Assembly (NCBI RefSeq): GCF_017094505.1
Contig: NZ_CP064787.1
Coordinates: 2,418,001 to 2,482,000 of the forward strand
Source: Halapricum desulfuricans
Lineage (GTDB): Archaea; Halobacteriota; Halobacteria; Halobacteriales; Haloarculaceae
Length of the DNA stretch: 64,000 bases
Reading direction: 5' to 3'
How positions within the stretch are numbered: position 1 is the stretch's first letter; every line of letters begins with the position of its first letter. Positions 24,656 to 33,515 of this stretch are shown in pieces. The notes under the pieces were generated by a model that worked only from the letters and a program-made list of their open reading frames with translations, was not told the origin of the DNA and searched no databases. A program made the position numbers and the translations under genes.

Positions 24656-25105
24656 TCATCCGCCGAGCGACTTTCGCATCTCGACGTGGGGGATGCCGGC
24701 TTCCTCGAACTGGTCGCCGACGCGCTCGTAGCCCAGACTGGCGTAGAAGGGGGCGGCCCGGACCTGCGAGTGCAGGCGCAACCGCTCGAACTCGCGCTCG
24801 CGAGCGGCCGCTTCGACTCGCTCCATCAGGGCCGTCCCGACGCCGTCGTCCCGGTACTCCGCCCGCACAGCGAGGCGCTCGACCTTCCCGATCGCTTCTT
24901 CGGGTTCGCGGAGTCGCGCCGTTCCGATCGCCGCGCCGTCGTCGTAAGCCACGAAGTGGGTCGCCGTCGACTCGTGCTCGTCGACTTCGATCTCCGCCGG
25001 GACGCCTTGCTCCTCGACGAACACGTCCGTTCGCACCGAAAGCGCGTCCCGGTAGATCGGATCGTCCCCCGCGGGCGCGTCGACGGTCCGTATCTCGATG
25101 TCCAT
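24656..25105 (-). CDS. GNAT family N-acetyltransferase
   Basis: 149 residues. The acetyl-CoA loop region is RLAVRAEYRDDGVGTALME (pattern R-x-x-G-x-G/A). The ElaA-like N-terminus is YRDALSVRTDVFVEEQGVP, and FYASLGYERVGDQFEEAGIPHVEM at the end is typical of this subgroup. The acceptor substrate is unknown. The gene is divergent from the M29 aminopeptidase. Confidence 0.9.
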   Translation of the reverse strand: MDIEIRTVDAPAGDDPIYRDALSVRTDVFVEEQGVPAEIEVDEHESTATHFVAYDDGAAIGTARLREPEEAIGKVERLAVRAEYRDDGVGTALMERVEAAAREREFERLRLHSQVRAAPFYASLGYERVGDQFEEAGIPHVEMRKSLGG

Positions 25106-25241
25106 GGGTGTCGCTAGGTCCCGATCGACCCAAGAGGCTGACTATCCCTTCGCGGCCACTTCCGTCGTGCCCGTCGTGCGCGGAGGTCACGGCGACGCTC
25201 GGTCGAAAGCGGTTAGCCGCTGCCGTTCCGAGACGACGTGT

Positions 25242-26324
25242 ATGGATCCGCGCATTCGCGAACACGCAGAGATCATCGTCAATCACTCGATCGACTGCAG
25301 CGAGGGCGACAACGTCGTCATCGACGCGCATCCGGTCGCGGAGGACCTCGTCACGGCCATCGTCGAGGCCGTCGCCGAAGTCGGCGGTCATCCGCTCGTG
25401 ATTCAGGAGCGACTCGGCAAGCGCTTCCGGCGGGCGTATCTCACACACTACGACGGGGAGTTCGAAGCGCCCGAGCACACCCACGCGCTCTACGAGGCGA
25501 TGGACGCCTACATCGCGATCAAGGGCGGCGACAACGAGACCGAACTTGGCGACGTCGACACGGCGACCCAGTCGGCTTACGAGAAGGCCTACGAACCGGT
25601 CCGGGAGACCCGCCTGAACAAGACCTGGAACCTGACGCTGTATCCGGCCTCGGCCAACGCCCAGCAGGCCGAGATGGCCACCGAGGAGTACGAGAACTTC
25701 GTCTACGACGCTATCGTCAAGGACTGGGACGCCGTCCGGGACCACCAGCAGGAGATGGCGGACCGACTGACCGACGCCGAGGAGGTTCGGATCGTCTCGG
25801 GCGAGACCACGGACCTCACGATGTCCGTCGCGGGCAACGAGACGCTGAACGACTACGGTGAGAACAACCTCCCCGGCGGCGAGGTCTTCACCGCGCCCGT
25901 CAAGGACAGTGTGGACGGCGAGGCCTACTTCGACATCCCGATCTACCACCAGGGCCGGGAGATCGACGGCGCGCGTCTGGTCTTCGAGGACGGGAAGGTC
26001 GTCGAGCACAGCGCCGAGAAGAACGAGGAACTGCTGACGGATGTCCTGGAGACCGACGAGGGCGCACGATACCTGGGCGAACTCGGGATCGGGATGAACC
26101 GCGACATCGACCGGTTCACCCGCAACATCCTCTTCGACGAGAAGATGGGCGACACCGTCCACATGGCCGTCGGCCGCGCCTACCCCGAGACCGTCGGGGA
26201 GGACAACGTCCAGAACGAGTCGGCCGTCCACGTCGACATGATCCTTGACATGAGCGAGGACAGCTACATCGAACTGGACGGTGAGGTCGTCCAGCGAAAC
26301 GGTACGTTCTGGTTCGAGGAGTAA
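25242..26324 (+). CDS. M29 family aminopeptidase (thermophilic aminopeptidase-like)
   Basis: 360 residues from MDPRIREHAEIIVNHSIDCS. It resembles the AmpS/AmpT/PepS two-metal aminopeptidases, with motif-rich parts NNLPGGEVFTAPVKDSVDGE, GELGIGMNRDIDRFTRNILF, DEKMGDTVHMAVGRAYPE and ESAVHVDMILDM, where the metal-binding Glu, His and Asp residues lie. It removes N-terminal residues from peptides in the cytoplasm. The last 27 bases of coding sequence are echoed 117 bp downstream. Confidence 0.92.
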   Translation: MDPRIREHAEIIVNHSIDCSEGDNVVIDAHPVAEDLVTAIVEAVAEVGGHPLVIQERLGKRFRRAYLTHYDGEFEAPEHTHALYEAMDAYIAIKGGDNETELGDVDTATQSAYEKAYEPVRETRLNKTWNLTLYPASANAQQAEMATEEYENFVYDAIVKDWDAVRDHQQEMADRLTDAEEVRIVSGETTDLTMSVAGNETLNDYGENNLPGGEVFTAPVKDSVDGEAYFDIPIYHQGREIDGARLVFEDGKVVEHSAEKNEELLTDVLETDEGARYLGELGIGMNRDIDRFTRNILFDEKMGDTVHMAVGRAYPETVGEDNVQNESAVHVDMILDMSEDSYIELDGEVVQRNGTFWFEE

Positions 26325-26411
26325 TCCCGCGAGCGAGCGGAGCGAGGTTGCGCTTTTTCATCGACGTTTTTGCGCGAGCGGTCGCCGATGCGACCCGAGC
26401 GCAAAAACGTT

Positions 26412-26438
26412 CGAACTGGCACGTTCTGGTTCGAAGAG
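26412..26438 (+). repeat. Partial duplication of the M29 gene 3' end
   Basis: These 27 bases match 26295-26321 (the codons for the GTFWFEE tail) at 23 positions, 117 bp downstream in the same orientation. The gap between holds GC-rich and A-run sequence without a gene. It may be a scar of a small insertion that used the gene 3' end as a target, or a local duplication. Confidence 0.5.
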
Positions 26439-26578
26439 GCTCTTGGCGAATACAGTGAAACAGAGGTATTTGGCTGGGATTTGTCAAGAATGCCTGTGAT
26501 GAATACAGGGCGCGTATCTTGCACAGAGTTGCTTCCAGGAGTAGTCACCTTCGAGTGATCGAGATAGTAAATATATAT

Positions 26579-27943
26579 TTAGTCGTCTGCGTAACAAATA
26601 ATACCGTCTTCTTGGGGAATGACGACTGCTCCCCGCCCGACAGATGGCGATCCGGTTGCGATAGTAGCCATCTCGACGCTAGCAAGTATCTCTCCCGTAG
26701 AAACGTCGATCCGCAAGAGCCGGGACTCGCCGTCTCGGCGGTTTTCACAGGCGAATGCCACTTGTCCCGCGATTACTGGCCCCGTGTATGTAACAGTCGT
26801 GTCGTCGTCGCTCAACTCTTCTGGGACAACCTGCCAAACTTCATCACCAGTTTCGATCTCGAACGCAGTGATCCGATCACTGTGACTACTGTGGACTCGT
26901 TCCCGAGCAAGCATCAAATCTCCAACAATCGCGAGTTCACCGTAGTTCGGTCGCGCAACAGAATTGCCGCTCTCGGAGCGTTTGAAGCCCGGATCGTCGG
27001 GGATACGTTCACCGTCCATGTAATGGTCCGATTCGACCGTCCATTCCTCATCCCCTGATCCAGTCTGGTACGCTATCAAGAAACCGGGATGATTCGTTGC
27101 GAACACTCGATTCTCAGTCACAGCTTGAAGACGCGCACTCTCTTCAGTGCGCCATTGTTCGTCACCCGTGTCCCGATCAAGCGCCACAATCCCCTCTGCC
27201 GTACTGACGTAGAGTGACTCGTCATGAACATAGATCTCGTTCGGACGGGGACTATCAACTCGCCACGATGAACACTCGTCACCTGAATCTGCGGAAAGCG
27301 CTGTGACGATCGATTCGTCGGTCTCGTCGTCTCTCTCGTGTATCCAGACGTTCCCCCTACCAGTCACGGCGGGACGCCCGTATCCCCCTCCGTCTACTGG
27401 AGTAACCCAGAGACGCTTTCCCGTTCCCAGAGACATTGCAGCCACCGCAAGCCCGTGGTCTTCCGTGTGCGTTCGGTAGAAGAGGTCACCTTCACTGGCT
27501 ACAAGATCACCCATATCATCCACTTGTCCCATATGTCCATCTGTCGTGACGAGTTCGGTCCACTGTTCTTCGCCGGAGGCCAGATCAACAGTCAGAATGC
27601 GCTCGCTGGACATCTCAGAAACCACGACAGCAACTCGTCCTCCAGCGATCACGGGTTGTCCGATGCTATCTCCGGTATACGAAACGTTCCACTGCTCTTG
27701 GAGTTCGTCTTTTGGAGCGCTTTGTTCCGGTGCCCGTCCTGTGCCAGCAAAATCGTATCGGGGAGCTGGCCAATCGTATGGGTCAGTGACCCGCTCGCTC
27801 CCGCCACATGTTGGCTTCTCGGTCGAGAACCACTCAGTTCCGAAGAGATAGCCGCCGACTGCACCGGCCCCCAGACTTACTGCGGAGGCTTGGAGCAATC
27901 GCCGACGAGAACTGGAGGGACCTATTGAGGGCATAGTGAGCAT
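26579..27943 (-). CDS. Tat-exported PQQ-like beta-propeller repeat protein
   Basis: 454 residues. The N-terminus has a twin-arginine signal (SSRRRLLQASAVSLGAGAVG). The mature part has several outer-membrane-BamB/PQQ-like blades with the W-x-x-GxG pattern (ALDRDTGDEQWRT, AYQTGSGDEEWTV, AFEIETGDEVWQV, RIDVSTGEILASV). It is probably extracellular and the ligand is unknown. Its base composition is noticeably more AT-rich than that of neighbours, and the 250-440 bp flanks are AT-rich too, suggesting acquired DNA. Confidence 0.88.
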   Translation of the reverse strand: MLTMPSIGPSSSRRRLLQASAVSLGAGAVGGYLFGTEWFSTEKPTCGGSERVTDPYDWPAPRYDFAGTGRAPEQSAPKDELQEQWNVSYTGDSIGQPVIAGGRVAVVVSEMSSERILTVDLASGEEQWTELVTTDGHMGQVDDMGDLVASEGDLFYRTHTEDHGLAVAAMSLGTGKRLWVTPVDGGGYGRPAVTGRGNVWIHERDDETDESIVTALSADSGDECSSWRVDSPRPNEIYVHDESLYVSTAEGIVALDRDTGDEQWRTEESARLQAVTENRVFATNHPGFLIAYQTGSGDEEWTVESDHYMDGERIPDDPGFKRSESGNSVARPNYGELAIVGDLMLARERVHSSHSDRITAFEIETGDEVWQVVPEELSDDDTTVTYTGPVIAGQVAFACENRRDGESRLLRIDVSTGEILASVEMATIATGSPSVGRGAVVIPQEDGIICYADD

Positions 27944-28385
27944 GAGTAGCAGACGTCATTTAATTATTTTGGAATGATATATCCGGGAGCTTTGTGAACA
28001 GTTTGATTTAGGATAATATACATGGATGAACGACGTCCCCGTGCTGCATGGAACCTCTATATTCAGCAGTCAGTCTTGGTCCATGTCACATACCCAATAA
28101 TTGCTTCGCTAGATCAGGCAAGAGCCTTCCTCGGTACCTGACCGAACGTCAAAACGTTTCGGGAGCTGGTGACTACTGAATGTGCACCCTCCATCTTGCA
28201 CGCCTCAAAATATCTGACCCTCATTCGATAGGTGAGAGGGCGGAACGGGACTCACCACTCCACAGTCGAAGTACCACTCATCGTGACTGCTGTCCCGATG
28301 TACCGCTGCGATCGCCTGCTGTCGAGCGGTCGATCCGGAACAGACGTACAGCAACCACTATCACGCCGCTCGCACAAGCGACGGT
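27944..28385. other. 442-bp AT-rich intergenic region
   Basis: No gene can be supported. It contains the PQQ-protein promoter side and, at 28280-28361, one copy of the 82-bp palindromic element. The remainder is AT-richer than the surrounding genome, with no clear repeat. Confidence 0.5.
28280..28361 (+). repeat. 82-bp palindromic element copy C
   Basis: Same length as copies A and B. The right half keeps the conserved GGAACAGACGTACAG and CAACCACTAT end. The left end, ATCGTGACTGCTGT, is a degraded inverted repeat of the right end, and the central hairpin is weaker than in A and B. Unlike the others it is not at a stop codon; it lies 24 bp before the trmO start. Confidence 0.7.
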
Positions 28386-28844
28386 ATGGAACCGATCACC
28401 TACGAACCGATCGGCGAGATCCGTTCGCCGTTCGAAGACCCCTCAGAGGTGCCGGTCGATCCGGACGAGCCGTCGGGCGCGGCCGGACGCGTCGAACTCG
28501 AGCCCGAGTACGAACCCGGGCTCGACGGGCTGGACGGCTTTTCACACGTCACGATCCTCGCCCACCTCCACCGGAGCCCGGCCGATACGCTGCGGGCGCA
28601 CCCGCCGTTCGCCGAGGGACTCGAAGTCGGGGTGTTCGCCACCGCCAGCCCGAACCGCCCGAACCCGATCGCCCAGACGGTCGTCCGACTCGAGGCGATC
28701 GAGGGATCGACGCTGCACGTCGACGGACTGGACTTGCTGGATGGAACGCCCGTGCTCGATCTCAAGCCGTTCGCGCCGAAGCCGTCGCTGCTGGAGGAGT
28801 TAGAAACGGGCTGGATCGGTGAGCACCTCGATCAGGAATACTGA
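28386..28844 (+). CDS. trmO: TrmO-like tRNA (t6A37) N6-methyltransferase
   Basis: 152 residues of the TsaA/TrmO (VirR/UPF0066) fold. TrmO adds a methyl group from S-adenosylmethionine to t6A37 of tRNA. The signature is IGEIRSPF at the start, FSHVTILAHLHR, and VGVFATASPNRPNPIAQTVV, matching the R-x-P-x-R-P-N-P-I core. Length is that of archaeal single-domain forms. The start is at the ATG just after palindromic element C. Confidence 0.9.
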   Translation: MEPITYEPIGEIRSPFEDPSEVPVDPDEPSGAAGRVELEPEYEPGLDGLDGFSHVTILAHLHRSPADTLRAHPPFAEGLEVGVFATASPNRPNPIAQTVVRLEAIEGSTLHVDGLDLLDGTPVLDLKPFAPKPSLLEELETGWIGEHLDQEY

Positions 28845-28886
28845 CCGGCCGTTCGGCGTAGCGCCGTCGAATCTGCAGGCGCGTCG

Positions 28887-29534
28887 CTAATCGAGCGCGG
28901 AGATGACCTCATCGACGAACTGCTCGGGCGGGAGCCCGCCGGTGAACTGCCCGGAGTCGTTGACGTTGATCTGCGGGACGCCGCGGACGCCGTACTCCTG
29001 GGAGAGCTCCATGAACTCCTGGGACTCGATGCCGTCGGCAGTAATCTGGTCGTTCTCGATCGCCATCTGGTGAGCGGCCTGAACCGCTCGCGGGCAGTGC
29101 GGACAGGTCGGCGTCACGAACACCTTGATGTTGACCGGCTGGTCGATGTTCTGGACTTTCTCGCGCACGTCGTCGGGGAGGTCCGTCTCGCCCGGGCCCT
29201 GCGCGACCGCGATGAGCCCCTGCAGGAAGGCGCTGAACTCCTGGCCCGACGGGATGCCGAAGTACCGGACGCCGGTGACGCCGTCGCGAGTGATGACAGT
29301 GACGGGCGCGCCGTCGTACTTGGTCGCGCCGAGTTCCTCGGCCAGCGGGTCGTCCATGTCGTGGGTCTCGACGACGACGTCGTCGCTCTCGCCCTCGACG
29401 TCTTCGTACAGGTCGAGCGTCTCGTCGCAATACTGACAGCCGTCCTCGGTGAAGACGTGGACGGTGACTGTCTCTTCGAGGGAACTCAGGAGTTCGTTGA
29501 CTTGACTGCGGTCGTCTGCGGAAAGGACTGACAT
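28887..29534 (-). CDS. Protein disulfide oxidoreductase with two thioredoxin folds
   Basis: 215 residues from MSVLSADDRSQVNELL (an upstream in-frame ATG at 29585 is less likely). It is the archaeal PDO type: two thioredoxin units, each with an active-site CxxC, CQYC at about residue 34 and CPHC at about residue 145. The second cis-Pro region is GVRGVPQINVNDSGQF. It makes or rearranges disulfides in the cytoplasm, or serves as a glutaredoxin-like electron carrier. No thioredoxin reductase is next to it. Confidence 0.92.
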   Translation of the reverse strand: MSVLSADDRSQVNELLSSLEETVTVHVFTEDGCQYCDETLDLYEDVEGESDDVVVETHDMDDPLAEELGATKYDGAPVTVITRDGVTGVRYFGIPSGQEFSAFLQGLIAVAQGPGETDLPDDVREKVQNIDQPVNIKVFVTPTCPHCPRAVQAAHQMAIENDQITADGIESQEFMELSQEYGVRGVPQINVNDSGQFTGGLPPEQFVDEVISALD

Positions 29535-29622
29535 TCTGACTTGACGTTGGCACTCTGACTGTGTTATATTTTGCGTTTTGCCCAATACTCCGAAACGCGC
29601 GGATACAGCCCCTGAGGCTGCG

Positions 29623-30738
29623 TTACTCCGGCGTGAACGCGTGGCCCCGAAGCACCATCCGGGTGGTGAGTGCCGCAGTGACGACCCAGACGACTGCGAG
29701 CAGGCCCGTCACGGCGGCGAGCGTGGCGGTGAATCCGCCGATACCGAGGAAGCCGCCGAGCGACCCCGCCGAGATAGCGAAGGCCCCGAGCGGGAAGGTG
29801 TAAGCCCACCAGGTAAAGAAGAACGGGTGCGTCCGGCGAGTGACGTAGTGGGCCACGAGTCCGGCGGTCAGCACGAACCACCAGGCCGAGAAGCCCCACA
29901 TCACCAGCGCGAGGAGCTTCAGGCCCGGCACCAGCGGTTCGACTGCCAGCCCCAGCCCGACGCCGGCCTCGAGCGCGTGAGCGAGTTTCACGAGGGCGAT
30001 CGTGAGCACGGCCGTCGGAGCCAGCCCGATGACGAACGTCGGCGCGAGCTTCTCACGCGGGAGGCTCTCGTAGGCGTAGCGATGGAGCACGATCGAACCG
30101 AAAAACAGGAACATGAACGACCCGATCCCCAGCGCGATCATCGAGACGACGAAGACGAACTGTCCGGTCGCCGTCCCGGCGAGATGTCCGGCGACGAGAT
30201 CGAAGCCCAACAGCGGAATGACGAGGTGACTCACCGGCGGGATGTACCAGGCGAAGACGCCGTGTTCGGTCCCGATCTCGTCGTTGGTGAACATGATCGT
30301 CACGACGACCAGCCCGAACCCGAAGATGCCGGCGCTTCCGAGGACGAACAGCCCCGTCAGTAGCGGTTCGAGCACACTCGACGGGACGATATCACCCATC
30401 GTGCGAGCGATCCCGAGACCGAGGACGATCAGCGTGATCGGCATCGTCGGGAAGAACTGACTCCGGATGGGATGGGTGAGGTCCGTTCGGACTCGATGTG
30501 GGTACAGCCACATCCGCGCCAGCCACGGCAGCGTGTACGTGACCGTCATCACGGCCGTCAGCGCGACGAACAACTGCGCGAACGGGAGCAACGCGTCGAT
30601 CCCGGACTGGGCGGCGAGCAACCCGAGCGCGACGCCGAGCGCGCCGGTCCCCATCGTCGATCCGAACCACTGCGGACCGAAGAACTCGACCGTGTTTGCG
30701 ACTCTCGCTCTCGTCGATGTCGAAGTGACCTGACTCAT
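29623..30738 (-). CDS. TDT family (tellurite resistance/dicarboxylate, SLAC1-like) transporter
   Basis: 371 residues with ten hydrophobic segments. The start FGPQWFGSTMGTGALGVALG matches the TDT family opening helix, and TFPLGAFAISAGSLGGFLG near the end is its second signature. Relatives move anions such as malate, sulfite or tellurite-related ions; the substrate here is not known. It is divergent from the lipoyl-LPD region with a 285-bp gap. Confidence 0.85.
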   Translation of the reverse strand: MSQVTSTSTRARVANTVEFFGPQWFGSTMGTGALGVALGLLAAQSGIDALLPFAQLFVALTAVMTVTYTLPWLARMWLYPHRVRTDLTHPIRSQFFPTMPITLIVLGLGIARTMGDIVPSSVLEPLLTGLFVLGSAGIFGFGLVVVTIMFTNDEIGTEHGVFAWYIPPVSHLVIPLLGFDLVAGHLAGTATGQFVFVVSMIALGIGSFMFLFFGSIVLHRYAYESLPREKLAPTFVIGLAPTAVLTIALVKLAHALEAGVGLGLAVEPLVPGLKLLALVMWGFSAWWFVLTAGLVAHYVTRRTHPFFFTWWAYTFPLGAFAISAGSLGGFLGIGGFTATLAAVTGLLAVVWVVTAALTTRMVLRGHAFTPE

Positions 30739-31023
30739 AATATTGTGTGTTTGTGTACTTTCTCTGCTGGATCATCTTCAACGCGTCGGAACTGACAATC
30801 CCATTTAATAGTGGGGTATGCGTTTTTCCAGTCCGCTGTTTTCAGTTTCGGGCGCGTGGACGTCGATGTAGACGATTCGGCTGTCTACCCGACACTGTTC
30901 CGATTCATGGACCTCCACAAAACGGAGCTCGTGTTGTACATGGTCGTGGGACATTCACGAAAGATCGGACGGGTGTCCGGCGTATCAAAGCCCTATTGGT
31001 GGTTCGGTCGCCATGTAGGGGTG
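30739..31023. other. 285-bp region between TDT transporter and lpdA
   Basis: A frame is open upstream of lpdA as far as 30811, but its sequence is not family-like, so the lpdA start is placed at 31024. A GGGGTG run sits just before the start, giving a Shine-Dalgarno-like site. No repeat or RNA gene is seen. Confidence 0.45.
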
Positions 31024-32859
31024 ATGACGATGGAATTCGAAATGCCGGAATGCGACGACGGGAGCGACGAGGGGAAACTCGTCGCCTGGCACGTCGAACC
31101 CGGTGACACGGTTCAGTCCGGCGACCGGATCGCCGACATCGAGACCGACAAGTCGGTCATCGAGGTCACCGCCCCCGGCGAGATGGTCGTGACCGAACTG
31201 CTTCACGAGGTCGGCGACGACATCCCGGTCGGCGAACCGCTCGTCGCCTACGACGAGACCGAGGGCGAGAGCGATGAATCGTCGGCGGACGAGGGGCCGG
31301 TGTCTGCCGTCTCCCGCGTGGACGACGAGAGCGAGGACGCTGGGCGCGGGACAGACGAAGGCGGGGAGGAACCGACGTCCGCCGTCTCGCGAGTCGACGA
31401 CGGCGACGAGGGACCGACTGCGGCGGTCTCGCAAGTCGAGAGTGAGTCGGTCGCCCCGGACGAGGCCGACGACGCGACGGAGGTGCTGATCGTCGGAGCC
31501 GGGCCCGGCGGGTACGTCGCGGCGATCCGGGCGGCACAGCTCGGGCTGGACGTGACGCTCGTCGAACGGGACGCCTACGGCGGGACCTGTCTCAACTACG
31601 GCTGCATCCCCTCGAAGGCGCTCATCCACGGGAGCGACGTCGCATACGAGGCGCGCAACGCGGGGGACCTCGGGATCACTGCCGACGTCGAGGTCGACTT
31701 CGCGAAACTCGTCGACTGGAAGGACGACGTGGTCGACCAGCTCACCGGGGGCGTCGAGAACCTCTGTCGGGCGGCCGGCGCGACGCTGATCGAGGGGACC
31801 GCACGCTTCGTCGACGATCACGTCGCCGAAATTGAGACCGACGACGGGGCGTCGACGCTCGCCTTCGAGAACGCGATCGTTGCGACCGGCAGCCGCGTCA
31901 TCGAGATCCCCGGCTTCGAGCCGGACGGAGAGTACGTCCTCGACTCGCGAGACGCGCTCGATCTCGAGGAGATCCCCGACTCGCTGGTCGTCATCGGCGC
32001 GGGGTACATCGGGATGGAACTGTCGACGGTCTTTGCGAAACTCGGGACCGACGTCACGGTCGTCGAGATGCTCGAGGACGTGCTGCCCATGTACGAGAGC
32101 GACGTCTCTCGGATCGTTCGCGAGGAAGCCGCCGATCTGGGGATCGAGTTCCGATTCGGCGAGCTCGCCGCCGACTGGGAACGGGACGGCGACGGCGTCG
32201 TCGTCACGACCGAGGACGAGGACGGCGCGACGGCGGAACTGGCGGCCGACGCGGTGCTGGCCGTTCCCGGACGGGAGCCGGTCACCGACACGGTCGGCCT
32301 CGAGGCGCTGGGGATCGAACCCGACGAGGACGGTTTCGTCCCGACAGACGCGCAGGGGCGGACCGCCCGCGATCACGTCTTCGCGATCGGCGACGTGGCC
32401 GGCGAACCCATGCTCGCCCACAAGGCCAGCCACGAGGGGGAGGTCGCCGCGGCCGCGGTCGCCGGCGAGCCCGCCGCGCTGGACCACAGAGCGATGCCGG
32501 CGGCGGTCTTCACTGACCCCGAGGTCGCGACGGTCGGCCTGACCGAGGCTGACGCCGAGGAAGCGGGCTACACGACGGCGGTCGGACAGATGCCCCTGAG
32601 CGGGAACGGCCGCGCCCTGACTGTCGAATCCCCCGAAGGGTTCGTCCGGATCGTCGCCGACGCGCCGACCGGAACCGTCCTCGGCGCACAGATCGTCGCG
32701 CCCGAAGCCTCGGAACTGATCGGCGAAGTCGCGCTGGCGGTCGAACAGCGTCTCACCCTCGAGGAACTCGCCGGAACGGTCCACACCCATCCGACGCTCT
32801 CGGAAGCGATCATGGAAGCCGCCGCCGACGCTGCCGGCGAGGCTATCCACACGCACTGA
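31024..32859 (+). CDS. lpdA: Lipoyl domain-dihydrolipoamide dehydrogenase fusion
   Basis: 611 residues from the ATG at 31024 (a second Met two codons later). Residues 1-77 are a lipoyl domain with the lipoylation motif ETDKSVIEV (Lys43). An acidic linker (about 78-155) holds three PxSAVSRVDD-like units (92-101, 117-126, 131-140). The rest is a full E3 flavoenzyme: GAGPGGYVAAIRAAQLG (FAD), GGTCLNYGCIPSK (redox disulfide), GAGYIGMELSTVFAKLG (NAD), IGDVAGEPMLAHKA, and the C-terminal HTHPTLSEAI with the His-Glu pair. E3 oxidises dihydrolipoamide with NAD. No E1 or E2 gene is in the window; OsmC, lipoate ligase and an AhpD-like protein follow. Confidence 0.93.
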   Translation: MTMEFEMPECDDGSDEGKLVAWHVEPGDTVQSGDRIADIETDKSVIEVTAPGEMVVTELLHEVGDDIPVGEPLVAYDETEGESDESSADEGPVSAVSRVDDESEDAGRGTDEGGEEPTSAVSRVDDGDEGPTAAVSQVESESVAPDEADDATEVLIVGAGPGGYVAAIRAAQLGLDVTLVERDAYGGTCLNYGCIPSKALIHGSDVAYEARNAGDLGITADVEVDFAKLVDWKDDVVDQLTGGVENLCRAAGATLIEGTARFVDDHVAEIETDDGASTLAFENAIVATGSRVIEIPGFEPDGEYVLDSRDALDLEEIPDSLVVIGAGYIGMELSTVFAKLGTDVTVVEMLEDVLPMYESDVSRIVREEAADLGIEFRFGELAADWERDGDGVVVTTEDEDGATAELAADAVLAVPGREPVTDTVGLEALGIEPDEDGFVPTDAQGRTARDHVFAIGDVAGEPMLAHKASHEGEVAAAAVAGEPAALDHRAMPAAVFTDPEVATVGLTEADAEEAGYTTAVGQMPLSGNGRALTVESPEGFVRIVADAPTGTVLGAQIVAPEASELIGEVALAVEQRLTLEELAGTVHTHPTLSEAIMEAAADAAGEAIHTH

Positions 32860-32940
32860 TAGTGGCTGCTGTAACGATCTATCGGTGTGCCCGCACGCAG
32901 TCGTGCGGTCAACCCGGAACAGACGTACAGCAACCACTGT
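32859..32940 (+). repeat. 82-bp palindromic element copy A
   Basis: It begins at the last base of the lpdA stop codon (TGA 32857-32859). The ends are ATAGTGGCTGCTGTA and TACAGCAACCACTGT, inverted repeats with two or three mismatches. The centre holds the hairpin CCGCACG-CAGT-CGTGCGG. It lies between lpdA and the osmC promoter and may act as a terminator or processing structure as well as being a repeat. Confidence 0.75.
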
Positions 32941-33025
32941 GATACTCGCCGATTATCCACGGTTTTTGATCGATTTTCTCCTCCAATACACGACTTCGGA
33001 GAATTCGATTCCACAAGCCCTTTTA

Positions 33026-33052
33026 CTGTATAGTGAGGACTGCACAATACAG
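33026..33052. promoter_or_regulatory. Operator-like inverted repeat upstream of osmC
   Basis: CTGTATAGTG (33026-33035) and CACAATACAG (33043-33052) are 10-bp arms matching at 9 of 10 positions with a 7-bp spacer. The site ends 2 bases before the ATG at 33055 and covers the place where a TATA box would be for a leaderless mRNA (TGTATAG). A bound dimer would block transcription. The regulator is unknown. Confidence 0.6.
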
Positions 33053-33054
33053 AC

Positions 33055-33459
33055 ATGTCCGATATCAGTCTGACGACGACGAACACGAGCGGCTTCGACA
33101 CGGAAAGCGTCATCGGCGATTTCGCGGTCGGTATCGATCCGATGACCGAGACCGGCCCCGACCCGAACTCGGTACTGGTCGCCGATTACGCGGCGTGTTT
33201 CCTGCCCGCGGTTCGGATGGGCGCACGCAAGTCCGGTTACGACCTCGGCAAGCTGGAGATCGAGGCCGAGGCCGACCTGACCGACGAAGATAACCTCGAA
33301 TCGATCAGCTTCACGCTGAAAGTCGAGGGTGACGTCGAGAACCCCGAGGAACTCGTCGAACTGGGCGAGCAGTTCTGTCACGTTCACACGGCGCTTCGCG
33401 AGGAACTGCACGCCGACGTCACCGTCGAGACCGAGGCCTTCGCGACGGCGTCGGCGTAA
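33055..33459 (+). CDS. osmC: OsmC/Ohr family thiol peroxidase-like protein
   Basis: 134 residues. The family pattern has a first reactive Cys in VADYAACFLPAVRMGARKSG (residue about 48) and a second Cys in LGEQFCHVHTAL (about 107), the usual pair for reducing organic hydroperoxides. A mid-protein ISFTLKVEGDV beta segment is present. In bacteria Ohr is re-reduced by lipoylated proteins and lipoamide dehydrogenase; the fusion gene upstream would be a natural partner. The operator-like inverted repeat overlaps its promoter. Confidence 0.92.
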   Translation: MSDISLTTTNTSGFDTESVIGDFAVGIDPMTETGPDPNSVLVADYAACFLPAVRMGARKSGYDLGKLEIEAEADLTDEDNLESISFTLKVEGDVENPEELVELGEQFCHVHTALREELHADVTVETEAFATASA

Positions 33460-33515
33460 CGACTGCGAGCGCGGAGACCGACACGCAGAAACACGCTCCT
33501 CCCCTTTCGAGTTCT

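Noticed and set aside
32881-32940. Element copies as CRISPR-like repeats
   Set aside because: They are dispersed, palindromic end to end and not separated by regular spacers.
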